Shown in pieces: positions 52,956-63,800 of a DNA stretch of 64,000 nt. The notes beneath the pieces are model-generated. The model did not search any database and was not told the DNA's origin. It saw only the letters and a program-made list of their open reading frames with translations. The DNA is taken from NCBI GenBank assembly GCA_031280955.1, contig JAITGA010000006.1, positions 1 to 64,000 of the forward strand, given 5' to 3'. Source of the stretch: Lachnospiraceae bacterium (GTDB lineage: Bacteria; Bacillota; Clostridia; Lachnospirales; Lachnospiraceae). A program made the position numbers and the translations under genes. Positions within the stretch are counted from its first letter, which is position 1, and each line of letters opens with the position of its first letter.

Positions 52956-52989
52956 CGCCAAAACATAGTGATTCGGCCATGTTTTGGCG
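52956..52989. promoter_or_regulatory. 11-bp palindrome, near-identical second copy
   Basis: The same arms, CGCCAAAACAT and ATGTTTTGGCG, recur 162 bp away around agtgattcggcc. Flanks ATAAC and GTTAT extend the pairing with one mismatch. The arms and the gtgattcg loop core are conserved between copies, indicating a shared binding protein or duplicated element. Between the copies lie ~130 bp without a gene. Confidence 0.55.
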
Positions 52990-53031
52990 AGTTATCGCAA
53001 CTGCTGTATCTGCCATCCTAGTTTTTTGTCT

Positions 53032-53195
53032 GTTTACTGTTCACTCCCCATGATGAAATGTCACGGTTTCGTCATTGCGAGGCAGCCTTATACGCCGAAG
53101 CAATCCACAAATCGTGTGACACATGGATTGCTTCGTCAAAAATGCAAAAACCCGCATTTCTTCCTCGCAATGACGAGTAAGAATGAACAGTAACC
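53032..53195. mobile_element. MITE-like element with terminal inverted repeats and 9-bp target duplication
   Basis: The 164-bp element has 12-bp terminal inverted repeats (GTTTACTGTTCA and TGAACAGTAACC, 11 of 12 matching). Exact 9-bp direct repeats TTTTTGTCT flank it at 53023-53031 and 53196-53204. Inside are further nested arms: CGTCATTGCGAGG/CCTCGCAATGACG and CGAAGCAATCCA/TGGATTGCTTCG. This inner pattern occurs as a dispersed palindromic repeat in many bacteria. It has no coding capacity, so mobilisation would need a transposase in trans. Confidence 0.75.
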
Positions 53196-53223
53196 TTTTT
53201 GTCTTGCCAAAACCAAACCTCAG

Positions 53224-53252
53224 TTGACATTTGCGGATGTTTTCTCTATATT
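53224..53252 (+). promoter_or_regulatory. Promoter of the GNAT gene
   Basis: TTGACA (53224-53229) and TATATT (53247-53252) with a 17-bp spacer lie 42 bp before the acetyltransferase start. Confidence 0.7.
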
Positions 53253-53293
53253 AAATAAGAAACATCTACACAACCCCACGGAGAATCAAACTC

Positions 53294-53800
53294 ATGCAGA
53301 TATCAATCCGCACATGGGAAATAGAGGATGTGCCGGACTTCATTACGGCGATAAATAATGAAAAGGTTCTGGATAACTTGCGAGATGGTATTCCTTATCC
53401 ATGTACGGAAAAAGAAGCCACAGCATTTATTGAAGCTACGATGAATCTTGATGACGATACACGATACCTCTTTGCCATCACATGTGACAACAAGGCGATT
53501 GGTAGCATGGGAGTGTTCCGCAAAGACAATGTTCATCGCTTGACGGCGGAAATGGGTTACTATCTAGCCGAGTCTTATTGGGGCAAAGGAATCACTACCA
53601 CTGCGATTAAGCTAACGTGTACATATATATTTGAAAATACCGATATAATCCGTATATTTGCCCAACCCTATACCAACAATAAAGCCTCGTGTCGGGTGTT
53701 GGAAAAGGCAGGCTTTAAGAACGAGGGAACTATGCGCCAAAATGCCATTAAGAATGGTCAGTTAATGGATATGGAAATGTATGCCCTAATCAAGGAATAA
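53294..53800 (+). CDS. GNAT acetyltransferase (RimJ/RimL type)
   Basis: The 168-residue protein is a single GNAT domain of the RimJ/RimL group: IRTWEIEDVPDF at the start, GSMGVFRKDNVHRLTAEMGYYLAESYWGKGI (motif A with the Gly-x-Gly loop), then NKASCRVLEKAGFKNEGTMRQNAIKNGQ. Members acetylate ribosomal proteins or small amines. CGGAG lies ten bases before the ATG. It has its own promoter just downstream of the MITE. Confidence 0.9.
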   Translation: MQISIRTWEIEDVPDFITAINNEKVLDNLRDGIPYPCTEKEATAFIEATMNLDDDTRYLFAITCDNKAIGSMGVFRKDNVHRLTAEMGYYLAESYWGKGITTTAIKLTCTYIFENTDIIRIFAQPYTNNKASCRVLEKAGFKNEGTMRQNAIKNGQLMDMEMYALIKE

Positions 53801-53886
53801 CTCATTAACATAAAAGTAGCATACACGGAAAACGATAGTGTTATCGCAGGGCTTGTGTTACCCTTAGGCAAAGGAGAATATCAACC

Positions 53887-54528
53887 ATGAAAAAGACCAT
53901 CACATCATTATTGATATTGTTACTACTCTCTACAGTTGCTTGTTTTCAAGGTGAGCAAAACAGAACCTCACCCGCAAATGATGACACCCTTTCTGTAGAA
54001 GCGGGAGATGATGAATTAATGGAAGTCAAAATTATTCAATTTGACACTATTACCGTCAGTATCCTTTTGCCGAAAGATTGGGAAATTATCTATTATAACG
54101 GAGGTCCCGATCTTCCGCATGTAGAACAGTCATATACTTTCGAAATTTATCCTTCGACAGGTGACGCACTAGGGCTTGTTACCGTTGGTAATACCATGAG
54201 GGATGATGTACTTTCGGAGGAAGAATTTGGGCTATGGTTTTCATCTTTTACGGAACGATTCCTTCCATTTTCGGTTGAGGAAACAGCAGAAGTAACGAAC
54301 TACTCACTTAGAAACGGTTACGGGGTATTAAGTATCTTTACCGACGCCGCTTTGGTCGGCACGATTCCCCCGCCTGATGAATATCTATACTTAGGTTTGT
54401 TTCTGGGAAGCTGGGGAGATGGCTTCGTGTTACATTCATCCTTACTTAGCAATGAAATTGATAGTTTTGAAATGACCCTGATGCTTCTTGCACTAATGCA
54501 TATATCATTCAGCCACAATATACTATAA
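53887..54528 (+). CDS. Lipoprotein of unknown function
   Basis: The 213-residue protein has a lipoprotein signal (lipobox STVAC, Cys19). An acidic linker is followed by a globular beta-rich part with FDTITVSILLPKDWEIIY, a phrase seen in small secreted proteins with a PsbP-like fold, though I cannot assign a family. AAAGGAG precedes the ATG. It follows the acetyltransferase by 86 bp and is convergent with the signalling operon. Confidence 0.7.
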   Translation: MKKTITSLLILLLLSTVACFQGEQNRTSPANDDTLSVEAGDDELMEVKIIQFDTITVSILLPKDWEIIYYNGGPDLPHVEQSYTFEIYPSTGDALGLVTVGNTMRDDVLSEEEFGLWFSSFTERFLPFSVEETAEVTNYSLRNGYGVLSIFTDAALVGTIPPPDEYLYLGLFLGSWGDGFVLHSSLLSNEIDSFEMTLMLLALMHISFSHNIL

Positions 54529-54583
54529 CCTTGCCTGCAAATGTAACATTGGTAAATGCAACATTTACCAATGCTCCCGCTCC

Positions 54584-55564
54584 CTATGTCCTCGCCAGTA
54601 ACATACTGTACGCATCATCGAAATCATAGTTTTCTATCGCTGTGATTACTTGCTCCATTCCTGCCACTCGTTTTAACTTCTCAGTGTATTCGAGAGCAGA
54701 GAAATCAGAGTTCATCAAGAGCGGCTTTAGCTCTTCGAGCAAAGCCACGGTTTCTTGTACGGAGAGTTGCGCAATGCTATCAGTAGCCGCAGTATCAATA
54801 CATGCGCCTGTTTCGGCGAGAACACCCTTACTTATCAACAAAACCTCAAAATCAGCAATAGCTTCATGCAAATCTTTTTCCAAAGTGGTTATTTGCTCCG
54901 CAGTAAACTCAGGGGGATTTTTCCCTAACGAGGTCTCCAAGGAAGCCGCTGACTCTTGCAATTGATTCTTTTTGAAATAACCCGCCGCACTTTTTAGGTT
55001 GTGGGCTATCCGGTGGACTTCCTCAAAATCACCAGCATTAAGGAATTGATTAACCTTGCTGATGGTGTCTTTCTTCTCGTTGACGAAATCATTTAACAGC
55101 TTGAGATCGGTCTTGGAATAGACCCTCTCCTTGGTAACAACTGATTCCGGCATGACAACTGCGCCCACGATTTTGTCAGGCGGGAGATGTCTCCTAGCTA
55201 TTTTGCACAGTTCATTATTATCAATTGGTTTGGGAAGATAGTCGGTGAAACCCTGTTGGATAAATTTCTCACGAGCATTTTCGCCGATACTTCCGGTCAA
55301 CGCCACCAAAACGATATCTTTATAGACACCGCCCAAAGCTCTGATTCGCATCATTGTTTCCACGCCATCCATCTCCGGCATGATATGATCAATGAATACC
55401 ATATCGTATTTCCCTTGCTCCACGGCTTTGAGGGCAATTACGCCTGAGTTTACGACCCGTACCTTGATACCTATCGTACTCAACATTTGCCGCGCGATAT
55501 TTTGGCTGAACTCATCATCATCAACTAGCAGCACTCTTACGTTTTGTGTTTGCAACATGGACAT
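54584..55564 (-). CDS. Receiver-HPt phosphotransfer protein
   Basis: The 326-residue protein has a receiver (VLLVDDDEFS, Asp59 in FIDHIMPEMDG, PKPID near 111) and an HPt domain with His188 in RIAHNLKSAAG. A C-terminal helical tail of ~65 residues (TVALLEELKPLL to YDFDDAYSMLL) resembles the tails of the hybrid kinases. It looks like the back half of a hybrid kinase without the kinase and may shuttle phosphate between the relay proteins. AAAGG precedes the ATG; a second ATG two codons later is possible. Last gene of the minus-strand signalling operon. Confidence 0.9.
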   Translation of the reverse strand: MSMLQTQNVRVLLVDDDEFSQNIARQMLSTIGIKVRVVNSGVIALKAVEQGKYDMVFIDHIMPEMDGVETMMRIRALGGVYKDIVLVALTGSIGENAREKFIQQGFTDYLPKPIDNNELCKIARRHLPPDKIVGAVVMPESVVTKERVYSKTDLKLLNDFVNEKKDTISKVNQFLNAGDFEEVHRIAHNLKSAAGYFKKNQLQESAASLETSLGKNPPEFTAEQITTLEKDLHEAIADFEVLLISKGVLAETGACIDTAATDSIAQLSVQETVALLEELKPLLMNSDFSALEYTEKLKRVAGMEQVITAIENYDFDDAYSMLLART

Positions 55565-55578
55565 TCTGACTTACCTTT

Positions 55579-56355
55579 CTACAAAAATCTCGCTATTCTG
55601 CTGAGTACCTCTTCCTTGCTTGATGGTTTTACGATGAAATCCGATGCTCCGACAGAGAGTGCTTGGATGACGGATTCCTTGTCGGAGTTGCCTGTCAAAA
55701 AGACAATCGGAGCAGTCTTTTCCCTTGCTCTTATTTGCATGGCAAGCTCATAGCCATCCATTTCCGGCATTTCGATATCAAGGATAAAGAGATTAGGACT
55801 ATTACGTTCAATAAAACGAAGAGCCTCTGTACCCGAACTCACACAGACCAGCTTACATGGCGTATCAGATAAATGGGCTTTCAACGCTTGCAAAAAGAAA
55901 GGAGCATCATCAACGGCAAGAACCAACTTCGTCCCCGCACTACCACCACCCTCTTCCTCGGCGGCGAGATCAGGAGCTGCTGTCGCTGACATATCTGCAT
56001 ACAGGCACATTTGCAAGTCAATGGAAAGTGCTGAGAGCTTGGAAGTAAAAGCGGTCAGCTCTGCCACCAGTACATCTACATCCTTTGTCGCCGCGCTACG
56101 GACATAGCCTTGACACTCATTAACCAACACATCGGCATTTATACTTTTCAATATCTCGGCAACATGTCCAAGACATCCGGGTATGGTTGCCATGTCCCTG
56201 TCAGACATAGATTGCTTCAAGCGACCTGCTATAATAGTATAGTTGTCGATGAATGAGTTGATTTTGAGGGCGAAAGCCTCCAACTCTTCCAGGGTCATGT
56301 CAGCGGCTTTGATGTTGAGTACGGAAATCTTTTGCAATAACTCTAAATGAACCAT
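55579..56355 (-). CDS. Response regulator with HPt-like N-terminus lacking the histidine
   Basis: The 258-residue protein has a helical N-terminal domain (~25-115) that follows an HPt helix pattern, but has VAEILKSINADVL where an HPt has the H-x-L-K-G core. The phosphoaccepting His seems absent; His64, four residues earlier in LGHVAE, is the only near candidate. An Ala/Glu/Gly linker leads to a C-terminal receiver (AVDDAPFF, Asp193 in FILDIEMPEMDG, IVKPSSKEE). It could dock kinases or receivers without passing phosphate. GGGAGG precedes the ATG. Confidence 0.8.
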   Translation of the reverse strand: MVHLELLQKISVLNIKAADMTLEELEAFALKINSFIDNYTIIAGRLKQSMSDRDMATIPGCLGHVAEILKSINADVLVNECQGYVRSAATKDVDVLVAELTAFTSKLSALSIDLQMCLYADMSATAAPDLAAEEEGGGSAGTKLVLAVDDAPFFLQALKAHLSDTPCKLVCVSSGTEALRFIERNSPNLFILDIEMPEMDGYELAMQIRAREKTAPIVFLTGNSDKESVIQALSVGASDFIVKPSSKEEVLSRIARFL

Positions 56356-56397
56356 GATGTTTCCTCCCGGCGTGTTACTTCAATCCATTGTCTAGGT

Positions 56398-57303
56398 TCA
56401 GTCATTACTCCTTGCCACACAATTACGCCCGGATGCTTTGGCAACATAGAGAGCTTCATCAGCTTTTTTCACATAACTGCCGATATCCGTACCCTCCTCA
56501 GGAATGACGGAGTTGATACCAATGCTAACGGTGATAACAGTCATTTCTCCGCTTTCGTTGGGTACGAGCAGGGCTTCTACTTCCTTGCGGACTTTTTCTG
56601 CGATCGCTTCTGTTTCATCAATATCCTTGCCCGGCAACATCATTACGAACTCTTCACCGCCCCAGCGTGCTGCATTTTCGGGTCGTGGTGCCATTTCCGC
56701 AAAGACAGAGGCGATAACTTGCAGTAACACGTCACCCTGCGGATGTCCATAGGTATCGTTATAATTCTTGAACTTGTCAGCATCGATAATCATAAAGCCG
56801 ATGGGGTTCTTGCTCACGATGGCTTTTTCCCATTCCACATTGAACAGCTTGTCAAAACCGCGGCGATTGGATATCTTCGTCAACGGGTCGATGAAAGCGA
56901 TTTGTTCAATGGTACGCATTTGGTCGATTATCCTAATGTGGGTGTTGATTCTGGCTTTTACGATTGTTTTGTTGAAAGGCTTGGTAATATAATCGACTGC
57001 ACCCAGGAAGAAGCCACGTTCTTCGTCCTCGTCATTGCTTAGACCGGTGATGAATATGACCGGGATATGACTGGTATTGCTAGAAGCTTTAAGCCCGGCA
57101 ATAACCTCGAAGCCTGACATTTCCGGCATGAGCACGTCCAGTAAAACCAAGTCAGGGACGTGTTTCTCTGCCAGTGCCAAAGCTTGTTTGCCATTTTTGG
57201 CAATTAACAACTGACTCATCGGTGCTAAGATTTCCCCCAGTATATCCAAGTTCATTTTCTCGTCATCGACTATCAAAATCACATAGTCTTTTCTCTTTTC
57301 CAT
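56398..57303 (-). CDS. Response regulator diguanylate cyclase (REC-GGDEF)
   Basis: The 301-residue protein has a receiver (IVDDEK, Asp56 in VLLDVLMPEMSG, YITKPFNKT) and a GGDEF domain (DPLTKISNRRGFD; active-site GGEEF at 215-219; DIGSYVKKADEALYVAK). It should make c-di-GMP when phosphorylated. The inhibitory RxxD motif expected just before GGEEF is absent: the stretch reads APRPENAARW. It is the only effector enzyme visible in this relay operon. GGAG precedes the ATG. Confidence 0.95.
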   Translation of the reverse strand: MEKRKDYVILIVDDEKMNLDILGEILAPMSQLLIAKNGKQALALAEKHVPDLVLLDVLMPEMSGFEVIAGLKASSNTSHIPVIFITGLSNDEDEERGFFLGAVDYITKPFNKTIVKARINTHIRIIDQMRTIEQIAFIDPLTKISNRRGFDKLFNVEWEKAIVSKNPIGFMIIDADKFKNYNDTYGHPQGDVLLQVIASVFAEMAPRPENAARWGGEEFVMMLPGKDIDETEAIAEKVRKEVEALLVPNESGEMTVITVSIGINSVIPEEGTDIGSYVKKADEALYVAKASGRNCVARSND

Positions 57304-57365
57304 GATTCAATCTCCATTCTACGTGAGAGAGTGTAGCATACCCGTTACCCTCGTGATACCCCGTC

Positions 57366-60300
57366 TCATTCCTTTGGTTTAATTTGCTCCAGTTTTTCCA
57401 TGGCTGTGCCGCAATCGAAATCATTAAACGCCGCAAGAGCCGCTCCTAATAATAGATTTATTTCCTCCCCGAAATCGCTTTTGGTCAAAGACTCCAAAAC
57501 CTCGATTCCCTCATCGCTGTCGAAATCCTCAGCGGCGGCAAGTGCTTTTTCTACGCCTGCCTGTAACTCCTTTTCATCCCCTCTCCCCTTTTTTTCAGCT
57601 GTGTTTTCAGAAGGCAAAATGTCTGCCAACTGGTCATAGAGCCTTAATAATTTTTCCCCCAATGGCGGATAATTAAGCACGCAGTAATCCGCATCATCGT
57701 TTTTCGCAGCCACTTCCAAGGCAGCCGCCACTTCCGAAAGTTGCATGACTCCAATCGTTGCCAGCGAGGACTTCATGCTGTGAATCGTGATGGCAAACTT
57801 CTTTATGTTCTGACTTTGGATACTCTCGTCCAGCTTCCCACATTCAGCTATCATACGTTTGTGGAAGAAAAGGAGTGAATCAACATACATATTTATGTTG
57901 TTGGAGACACGCCCCATTCCTATGTGTAGGTTGAGACCATCTACTTTTGCCAGTGATTCTAATATAACACTTTCCCCGTCAGAAATCACGTTTTCTTTTT
58001 TCTGCGTAGGGTCAATTACCACGACTTTGTCCGCAGGCAACCATTTTCTCAATAATTTGCGCAATTCCACGGAATCAATCGGCTTGGGGAGGAAGTCATT
58101 GAAGGAGTTTTCCAGGAACATCTCCCTTGCACCTTTGATGGCATTGGCAGTAAGGGCGATGATAACCAGACTCTCGTATTTTCCACCCAGTTCCCTGATT
58201 CGCCTTACTGTTTCGACACCATCCATCTCCGGCATCATATGATCCATGAACACGATATCGTAATTTGCGAGCATTACCTTGTCAATGCCTGCAAATCCGG
58301 ATTCTGCCAAATCCGCTTTGATATCGAGAAGATTGAGGAATGCCTCAGCGACCCTCAGGTTGAAGTCATTGTCATCAACGACCAATACCTTGGCATCAGG
58401 AGCGCAGATCTCTTCGTCATCATCTTCGTGGCTGACGATGATAGGTTCGCCTTTCACATACGGTATCGTCACGGTGACGGCAGTACCTTTTCCGTACTCG
58501 CTTTCTATATGAATCTCGCCATCCATCATTGCCACGAATGATTTACAAATTGCAAGACCCAATCCGCTGCCAACCACATTGCGGTTTTTGGTCGTGTCTA
58601 CTTGCTCAAAGGCGGTAAACAGCTTTGGCAGGTCTTCCTTTTTGATTCCCATACCGGTATCTTCGACCTTGAATGTCAGTGTATCCGCTTCGCCGATAGC
58701 AGTAAATTCCACATGACCGTCTTCTGTGAACTTGACAGCATTACCGCAAATATTGGTCAATACTTGCTTCAAACGGACATCATCGCCGTAGATATAGTCA
58801 GGGAACACTCCCTCGATACCATAGATGAACTCCAAGCCCTTGCCCGATGCGACATGGGTAAACATCGAAACGACATTACCCATAAATGGGTGGAAGGCAT
58901 AATTGACAGGGTCTAGTTGCATTTTGCCCGTCTCAATTTTCGAGACATCAAGAATGTCGTTGATAATACTGAGCAGCGAATGAGCCGATAAGCTGATATC
59001 TTTTACATGGCTTAGTTGCCGTGAACTCAAATCATCATGCCCCAGCACCTCGGACATCCCGATGATGGCGTTCATCGGTGTTCGTATTTCATGCGACATG
59101 TTGGCAAGGAACTCAGTTTTGATACGACTGGCATCTTGCGCAGTTTCCATTGCCATTTGCAACTCTTTTGTACGTTGGTTTACGAGTGCTTCCAGCCTTA
59201 CTCCCTCTTTGCGCTTTCGTATTAGCAAAAACGCCGTGAAGATAAAACCAACAGAAAGCATGGCAATACCAATCATAAACGGCAAACGTTCCTGCGCCAA
59301 GCGGACACGGTAATCATAAGTACGGCGAAGCCAAAAACCGGAAATCCCATCCAAATCGACGAAACGAAGTGTTTTCGATACTATCGAAGCCAGTATCGCC
59401 TGATCGAGTGAGAAGCCAAACGTGGAATCAAATTCAAAGGGAAAGATGAAGTTGGCTTTGTAACCGACTATCTCACGGTAGTTGGTCAGGGTCAGCAGTT
59501 GGTGTTCACTAGTGAGATAAAGGTCAATCTCACCACTTTCGAGCGCATCAAAAGCGGCAAAGGCATTGGGATATTCAGTTATATAGCGATGGTTGGGAAA
59601 CCACATCCTCGCAAGCGAAGCGTGAGCGGTACCTCTCGCCACCCCGGTACGAGTATAGAGGATTTCATTGACCGATATCTCAGGAAAACTTGACCGGGAA
59701 ATCATAACGATATTGTCACGAAAGAGCGGCATGTCCGCCCACAGGAAACGTCCCATGCGGTCATTAGTCACAATAAGCTCGGTAATCATTGAAACATCGC
59801 CGACCTCCAACATATTCATCAGAGCCGGCCATTCGTCATCGTCATTATTGGCGACGGCAAACTCCAACCCCGTCAATCTTCCTATTTCATGGATAACATC
59901 GTGGGCGATGCCCTCCCATTCCCCTGTCCTTACCTCAAAAAAACTGACGGGATAATTCATGACCTCGGCGGCGTAATAAATTGTTTGATTATTCATCAGG
60001 AACTCACGCTCTTCAGCAGTAAACAAGAGCAAGAGCTTGTTTCGCAGATAATCTGTGTGTCCTTCGTTGTTGAGCCTCGCCAGATGAAAAATAGCTCCAT
60101 TAGCTAATGCTTTATCAACGATTTCGATAATCGGTGCATAGTCCCAGTTTTGCGTGGTCAGGGAAACAGGGCTATAGATTATCGGAAAAAAAGCATTGGC
60201 AACAATGTCACCGTAATAGTCAAATGCCGCTTCTGCTGGTGATTCCTCGAAAAAGGCATCAATCTCACCATTTAACAGCATATTATAAGCCTGATAATAA

Positions 60301-60896
60301 TCATCGACAAAAAATGCCTCATATTCCCGCAACTCATGCTCGGCGATATCATCTATGGTCGTCGTATCGTCCAAAAAGGCATAGCGCAAGGGACGAGTTT
60401 CGGCGATTTGTGAAAGCGGGATGGCATCGGACAAACGGATATAGATGATAAAACGTTGGTTGATGTCCTCGGTCATCGAAAATCTTTTGCGCCGCTCTTC
60501 GTTGGATGTGAGTTCGCCGGTAAAGTCTACAGTATGGTCTTCCAAGCGCATGATTAACTCATCCCACTCGACAATTTCGGGAATGAACGGGATATCAAAT
60601 AGTTCACTCAGCCATTCACAAAGTTTGACGGCAAACCCGCCAATTTCACCACGTTCATTAACAAAGGCTTCAGTACTGTAGAGTGCGCCAAAGGTAAAGT
60701 AGTCCACTCGGCTTTGTAGCTCTTCGATGGCGGCAATTTCGGCGGCAGTCACCCCGGGAACATCACGGAATGACGTGAACTTACCCGTAGTTTCATTTCG
60801 CTGTGAATTGTGATTACCATCCATACAGCCGCTGAAGATGATGAGCGTCAAGGAAAGAACCATCATCAGAGAAAGGACGCGCTTTAACAAACTCAT
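57366..60896 (-). CDS. BvgS/EvgS-like hybrid kinase lipoprotein (SBP-SBP-TM-HisKA-HATPase-REC-HPt)
   Basis: The 1176-residue protein begins with a lipoprotein-like signal (IIFSGC, Cys24). Two family 3 solute-binding domains (~60-290 and ~300-530) precede a membrane helix (541-560). HisKA with His602, HATPase ([13 protein letters not shown]), a receiver ([18 protein letters not shown]), HPt ([13 protein letters not shown]) and a helical tail (~1120-1176) follow. A Cys-anchored Venus-flytrap sensor with its own membrane helix suggests sensing of amino acids or other small ligands outside. The start overlaps the upstream gene's stop as ATGA. Confidence 0.93.
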   Translation of the reverse strand: MSLLKRVLSLMMVLSLTLIIFSGCMDGNHNSQRNETTGKFTSFRDVPGVTAAEIAAIEELQSRVDYFTFGALYSTEAFVNERGEIGGFAVKLCEWLSELFDIPFIPEIVEWDELIMRLEDHTVDFTGELTSNEERRKRFSMTEDINQRFIIYIRLSDAIPLSQIAETRPLRYAFLDDTTTIDDIAEHELREYEAFFVDDYYQAYNMLLNGEIDAFFEESPAEAAFDYYGDIVANAFFPIIYSPVSLTTQNWDYAPIIEIVDKALANGAIFHLARLNNEGHTDYLRNKLLLLFTAEEREFLMNNQTIYYAAEVMNYPVSFFEVRTGEWEGIAHDVIHEIGRLTGLEFAVANNDDDEWPALMNMLEVGDVSMITELIVTNDRMGRFLWADMPLFRDNIVMISRSSFPEISVNEILYTRTGVARGTAHASLARMWFPNHRYITEYPNAFAAFDALESGEIDLYLTSEHQLLTLTNYREIVGYKANFIFPFEFDSTFGFSLDQAILASIVSKTLRFVDLDGISGFWLRRTYDYRVRLAQERLPFMIGIAMLSVGFIFTAFLLIRKRKEGVRLEALVNQRTKELQMAMETAQDASRIKTEFLANMSHEIRTPMNAIIGMSEVLGHDDLSSRQLSHVKDISLSAHSLLSIINDILDVSKIETGKMQLDPVNYAFHPFMGNVVSMFTHVASGKGLEFIYGIEGVFPDYIYGDDVRLKQVLTNICGNAVKFTEDGHVEFTAIGEADTLTFKVEDTGMGIKKEDLPKLFTAFEQVDTTKNRNVVGSGLGLAICKSFVAMMDGEIHIESEYGKGTAVTVTIPYVKGEPIIVSHEDDDEEICAPDAKVLVVDDNDFNLRVAEAFLNLLDIKADLAESGFAGIDKVMLANYDIVFMDHMMPEMDGVETVRRIRELGGKYESLVIIALTANAIKGAREMFLENSFNDFLPKPIDSVELRKLLRKWLPADKVVVIDPTQKKENVISDGESVILESLAKVDGLNLHIGMGRVSNNINMYVDSLLFFHKRMIAECGKLDESIQSQNIKKFAITIHSMKSSLATIGVMQLSEVAAALEVAAKNDDADYCVLNYPPLGEKLLRLYDQLADILPSENTAEKKGRGDEKELQAGVEKALAAAEDFDSDEGIEVLESLTKSDFGEEINLLLGAALAAFNDFDCGTAMEKLEQIKPKE

Positions 60897-63800
60897 ATCG
60901 CCTCACTCCTTTCCAGTATTTCCCGTAGCATCTTCGCCGCCGAGTCACATTCAAAATCATCAAATGCATCATAAGCCAACTTGATCATTTCATTTTCCTG
61001 CTCATCAAAGTTTAGATCCAACAGCTCTTCCAACAGTTCTAAACCGACATCGCTGTCCGCATCCTCTGCCGCTGCCAGAGCCGCTTTGGTTACTTCTAAC
61101 AGTTTCTCCCTATCTCCGGATGCCTTTTCCTTGGGTGTTTCGCCGGTCGCGCTAATAGTTGCCAGTTGGTCACGCAGATGATGAAGCTTGACCTCCAACG
61201 GCGGATAGTAAAGTAAGCAATGCTCGATATCCTCGTCTTTGGCAGCTTTTTCCAAGGCGGCAGCTGTTTCCGAAAGGGCTACGGCACCAATGGTGGAAAG
61301 TGCGGACTTCATACTGTGAATCTCAATACGGAACGCACTAATATTCTTTGCCCGCAAAGCCTCCGTCATTTTGATACATTCTGCCTTGACACGATGGAAG
61401 AAGTATATAATCGTATCACGGTAGATACTGACATTACTCATGGCGAGACTCAAACCGATTTGGGTGTTTATCTCTTCTATTTCTCCCAACATGGTAAGGA
61501 AAGCGACATTTTCTTCCCGGATAGCTTCGTCTTCTTCCGTCAGGTCAGGTAGTTGCTGCTTGTTGGGTTTGCCAACTTTTTCCGCCGGAAGCCATTTGGT
61601 TAGTACATTTACCAGCTCCTTTGTATCGATGGGCTTGGTGATGAAATCATCAAATCCGGCTTCCAAGAAGGATTCCTTTACCCCGGCGATGGCATTGGCA
61701 GTCAAGGCGACAATGGGCAAGTCTTTATATTTTGGTCCCATTTGCCGAATCCGCTTCATAGTCTCGACCCCATCCATGTCAGGCATCATATGATCCATGA
61801 AGACGAGGTCAAAGTCTTTTACTTTTAGCTCATCAATGGCTACGAATCCGGAGGAAACAGCTTCGGCTTCGATTCCTTGCAGGTTCAGAAGCCCCTTGGC
61901 GACCCTGATATTGAAAGCGTTGTCATCTACGACCAAGACTTGTGCTTCAGGGGCATAAATGGCTTCATAGCTTTTATCAGTCTGGGTATTGGTTATTTTG
62001 TTCTTGTTACCGATTACCATCGGGATAGTGATAGTAAAGATTGTTCCCTTTCCGTGACGGCTATCTACTTTGATTTTGCCATTCATCATACTGATAAAGG
62101 ATTCGCAAATCGCAAGCCCCAATCCCGTACCGACGACATTACGGTTTTTGGTTCTGTCCAGTTGCGAGAATGAGTTGAAAAGTACGTCGATATCTTCCTT
62201 GTGGATGCCGATACCGGTATCGATGATATGGAAAACCAAGGAATCACCGGAAACGGAGGTTCGCAGGGTGACACTCCCCTTTTCTGTAAACTTGACAGCG
62301 TTGCCGATGACATTGAGCAAGGTCTGACGAAGTCTAATGTCATCACCGTATAGATAAAGAGGCAAACCGTGACCACGGATGGACTTGTACTCCAATCCTT
62401 TTTTTCGTGCCGCATGAGAAAAGATGGTGTCGATATTGTTTAACAACGCATCGAAATCATAATCGACAGGGTCCAGCTTGTAATTACCGGATTCTATCTT
62501 GGAGAAGTCGAGGATATCATTGATAATCCGCAGCAACGAGTTGGCGGAAGTAACGATATCTGAAACATAGCTCCTTTGTTTGGAAGTAAGCATCTCGTGT
62601 TCCAGCAGCTCTCCCATGCCGATGATAGCGTTCATCGGTGTTCTTATTTCATGGGACATATTGGAGAGGAACTGGCTCTTGGCACGGTTCATGGCTTTGG
62701 CTTCTTCAAGGGCTTCTTTTAGCTTTTCCGTCGTCAATTGCAACTCTTCGGTCATATCATTTTTGAGCATCGAGTTGGCGATGAGAAGCCCGGCGGCACG
62801 GAGAATGAGTTCCTCTTCTTTGGAGAAGAGTCTCTCCTGATGGCAGTCATCGAAGCCGATGAAACCCCAGAATGTCTTATTGAGGAAAATCGGGGCGACG
62901 AAGATGGACAAAATCCCTTGTGGTGAAAGCTGCGCTTGTGAATTGGCGGACATTTCCCCGACGACATTGTTGATACAGTTGTCGCTACCGAGGATTTCTT
63001 CCCATTCGGGAACAGTTTCACGGTAAGATATATCAATGGCAATGGCAGTATCTTGGACGGGTTCAGCTCCCTCTGACCACTCATATATTTGCGTGCAAAA
63101 GAGTTCGCCGTTTTTCTCATGATTCTTCCATATATAGACACGATCGGCTTCCACAGCTCTTGCGACCATGCCCATGCAATCATACATATTACCGACGAAC
63201 TCATCAATGGTTGAATGAAGAAGTATCCCTGCCATGTTCCCCAAGGTATAAAGAAGTTTTTCCTGGCGGTTGATTTCTCGGAGCATTTCCGTGTGTTCAC
63301 GCATATCCTTGATGAATGACACGACGAAATCGGCACTCTGCAAAGCAATGCGACAAAGTTTTATTTCGCAGGGGATGTAGTTACCTTCAGAGGTGACGTG
63401 TATCCACGAATATTCACATTCCTCCCCGGCAAAAGCACGCTTGATATAGTTGGCGGCTTTTTGGATGGAGGGTTCGCCGTCAGGTTGAAGCTCAGGTGAG
63501 TAATCGAAATAATTTTTGGCGAGTTCATCCTTATCTTTAGCCTTTAGTAATTCGAGACTGGCATCATTACTATCGACGATTTCAAAGTTTCGATCCCAGA
63601 CATGGCAACCGTGCGGTACGACATCAAACATCTTTTTCAGATTGATCCATTCAAGTGACTTGATATCTTCCATTTGTTGTTGAATAGTCCGCAGTTGCAG
63701 AAGCTGTTTCATATGGATGCCCAGACGCAACTTGACGATGGCAGGAGAAAAAGGCTTGAAAATGTAATCGGCAGCGCCAAGCATAAGCCCTTTTTCCTCT

